This document shows positions 49,164 through 50,526 of a stretch of DNA of 50,526 nucleotides, one piece after another. Origin of the DNA: Thermoleophilaceae bacterium (GTDB taxonomy: Bacteria > Actinomycetota > Thermoleophilia > Solirubrobacterales > Thermoleophilaceae); the NCBI GenBank assembly GCA_030448005.1, contig JAUJNT010000002.1:628925-679450 (forward strand), written 5' to 3'. A model generated the notes under the pieces. The model was given only the letters and a program-made list of their open reading frames with translations, was not told the DNA's origin and ran no database searches. Each line of letters starts with the position of its first letter. The first letter of the stretch is position 1. A program made the translations under genes and the position numbers.

Positions 49164-49598
49164 GCGCCGGTAGGAGGGCCTGCTCGGGGCCCTACCAGTG
49201 AGCGAGATCTCCGAGCAGCTCCGCGCCGGCGGCGGGATCTCGAGGTGACTCGCTCGGTCGATGGATGTGCACCCGTGCATCCTTCGGTGAGCTGAGGCGT
49301 TTGGTCCACGCCGTTGCCTCTGGCGCAGCATGACGCGACCGCCCGCCCAGCGGGCACACAACTGGCCGGTCCCGCGTGTGAAGCGGATGCGCTCAAGGGC
49401 CCGAAGTCGGACTGGTGGGCGCCCGAGATGTCTCGTGACGGGTTTCGCTTGAGCTATGTGAGGGGTGCTGGACGGGTACGGGTCGAGTCCGATGTTGTGG
49501 CGGTCGAAGGACTCGTACAGGGCGCCCCCTCGTGGACTGCTTAGCAAGGTGTCGGACATCCGGTCCGCCCCACGTGATCCGTCGAGAGGAACCGCCTC
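49164..49598. other. 435-base stretch without a confident gene
   Basis: It begins with an imperfect hairpin (GGTAGG at 49169-49174 with CCTACC at 49191-49196), a likely ftsZ terminator, and holds a short inverted repeat TGCAC-CC-GTGCA at 49268-49279. The rest contains only short, unconvincing frames and the upstream region of the RHS-type gene, with AGAGGA 8 bases before its start. Confidence 0.55.
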
Positions 49599-50526
49599 AT
49601 GTCAGAGCTTCGCCGCCGCGCTTCGCTTGTACCTCGCGGGCTGTTTCGGTATCGGTGGGTTGCGGCCGGGCTCGTCGTGGTGGTGGTGGCGGCGGCGGCG
49701 GTGCCTGCCGTTCGGGCGGCCGACTCGGGCGCTCCTGGCCAGCGCGAGAATGCGATCGAGCTCTCGGACGAACTCAAGAGGAACCCGCCAAGTGCCTCCG
49801 CGCGGGGCCGCGAGCAGTTGACCGCCGCCGCGGAGGAGAAGAAGCGCGACGAGGAGCGGCGCAAGGCTGACCTCGCGAGCCCCGAGGCGCGCGACGCACG
49901 CCGAGAATCGCAGACGGCGTTTGAGGAGACCTCGGGCCCAGCGGCGCGTGACCTGTTCCGCAAGCACTTCGGTGAGCAGGTCGCCGCCGTGAGTGTCGAC
50001 GCCGCAGACCTCGCCCGCGGCGGGCGGATGGTCGGATTCCTCGATGACTTCACGATGCGCGTCGACCACGGCGGGGAGCGCGGTCGCGAGCTCGTCTTCT
50101 CACCTAACGCGCTGCGCATCCGCGACGATGACAGCGGCAAGAGCGAGCCGACCGACCTCACGCTCGAGCCAAAGGGCGGCGCGCTCGAGCCTGCCAACGG
50201 CGCCGCCGACGTCGCCCTACCCGTGAGGCTTGAGCAGGGGGCCAAGGTCGGCGAGGTGCGTATCTATCCCGAGGTGGGCGTGCGCGGTGCCGCCGAGGCG
50301 CAGGCGCTCTCAGGGGCCGCGCGTTTTACGCCGACGCGGTGACCGACACAGGCACCTCGCTTGCTGCCACCGCCGACGAGATCGAGTCCTTCGACCAGCT
50401 GCGCTCGCGCCGCTCGCCGGAGATCCGCCGTTTCAGGCTGGTGCTGCCGGCGGGCGCCGAGCTGCGCCCCGAGCCCCACAGCGGCGGCGCCGCGGTCGTG
50501 AAGGGAAGCGATCGGCTGATGTCGAT
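49599..50526 (+). CDS. N-terminal part of an RHS-type secreted protein; frameshifted and cut by the window end
   Basis: Begins at ATG 49599 with a signal/anchor segment ('FRYRWVAAGLVVVVVAAAAV'). The sequence 'AFEETSGPAARDLFRKHFGE', 'GFLDDFTMRVDHGGERGREL', 'TLEPKGGALEPANGAADVAL' and 'VRIYPEVGVRGAAEAQALSG' follows the pattern of the non-repeat N-terminal region of actinobacterial RHS-repeat proteins. The frame then stops at 50342. Moving by one base near the GGGG run at 50313-50316 restores 'FYADAVTDTGTSLAATADEI' and 'PAGAELRPEPHSGG', which stays open to the window edge. A fifth G would join the halves. The toxic or repeat part lies outside. Confidence 0.7.

Noticed and set aside
1-50526. CRISPR arrays, rRNA and tRNA genes
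   Set aside because: No regularly spaced repeat series and no recognisable structural RNA sequence were seen on either strand.

Overview
The window is very GC-rich, gene-dense bacterial chromosome. Gene content and style suggest an actinobacterium of the Thermoleophilia/Solirubrobacterales type: GTG and TTG starts are frequent, many transcripts look leaderless, the primary sigma factor is actinobacterial in form, and there are egtB-egtD, a PntAa/PntAb/PntB transhydrogenase, a paired ArsA-like ATPase operon and a ParA-FtsZ gene pair. This placement is inferred from content. No rRNA, tRNA or CRISPR array was seen.

Layout. (1) 1-9.8 kb: a secreted protein and a divergent ECF sigma factor share an inverted-repeat promoter region. 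Metabolic genes follow: PhzF-like, glyoxalase-like, hydrolase, DipZ-like thiol-disulfide protein, aldehyde dehydrogenase plus ferredoxin, DUF1244 and an NlpC/P60-like protein. (2) 9.8-14.1 kb: an arsenic island (arsM, arsR, arsC, a small membrane protein, a frameshifted aquaporin, a frameshifted and truncated phosphoesterase) ends in an internally deleted IS110 remnant. (3) 14.1-25.6 kb: ArfB-like hydrolase, PfkB kinase, rhodanese, RidA, the pnt operon, a secreted peptidoglycan-binding protein and a four-gene osmoprotectant ABC operon with a duplicated promoter segment. (4) 25.8-36.4 kb: quinone oxidoreductase, thiolase, egtD-egtB, glpX, moeA, a NarL-type regulator and a YihY membrane protein. 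(5) 36.6-40.7 kb: rpoD, then a decayed stretch with a membrane-protein remnant, two lipoproteins and a twice-frameshifted methyltransferase. (6) 40.7-49.2 kb: pilT, AIM24, an HxlR regulator, an unrecognised 508-residue protein, two ArsA-like ATPases, and parA overlapping an ftsZ with a long N-terminal extension. (7) The window ends inside the N-terminal part of an RHS-type secreted protein with a frameshift.

The most notable observations are these. The ParA-FtsZ pair has translational coupling and a 145-residue repeat-bearing FtsZ extension. The ArsA-like pair includes one subunit that lacks the signature lysine. A candidate ECF autoregulatory promoter reads both ways. Nine genes have a TANNNT hexamer exactly seven bases before the start codon, the geometry expected of leaderless transcripts. 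A 20-bp perfect palindrome overlaps one such promoter. Single-base frameshifts cluster in the accessory stretches and are absent from the core genes; whether they reflect decay or assembly error cannot be told from this sequence.
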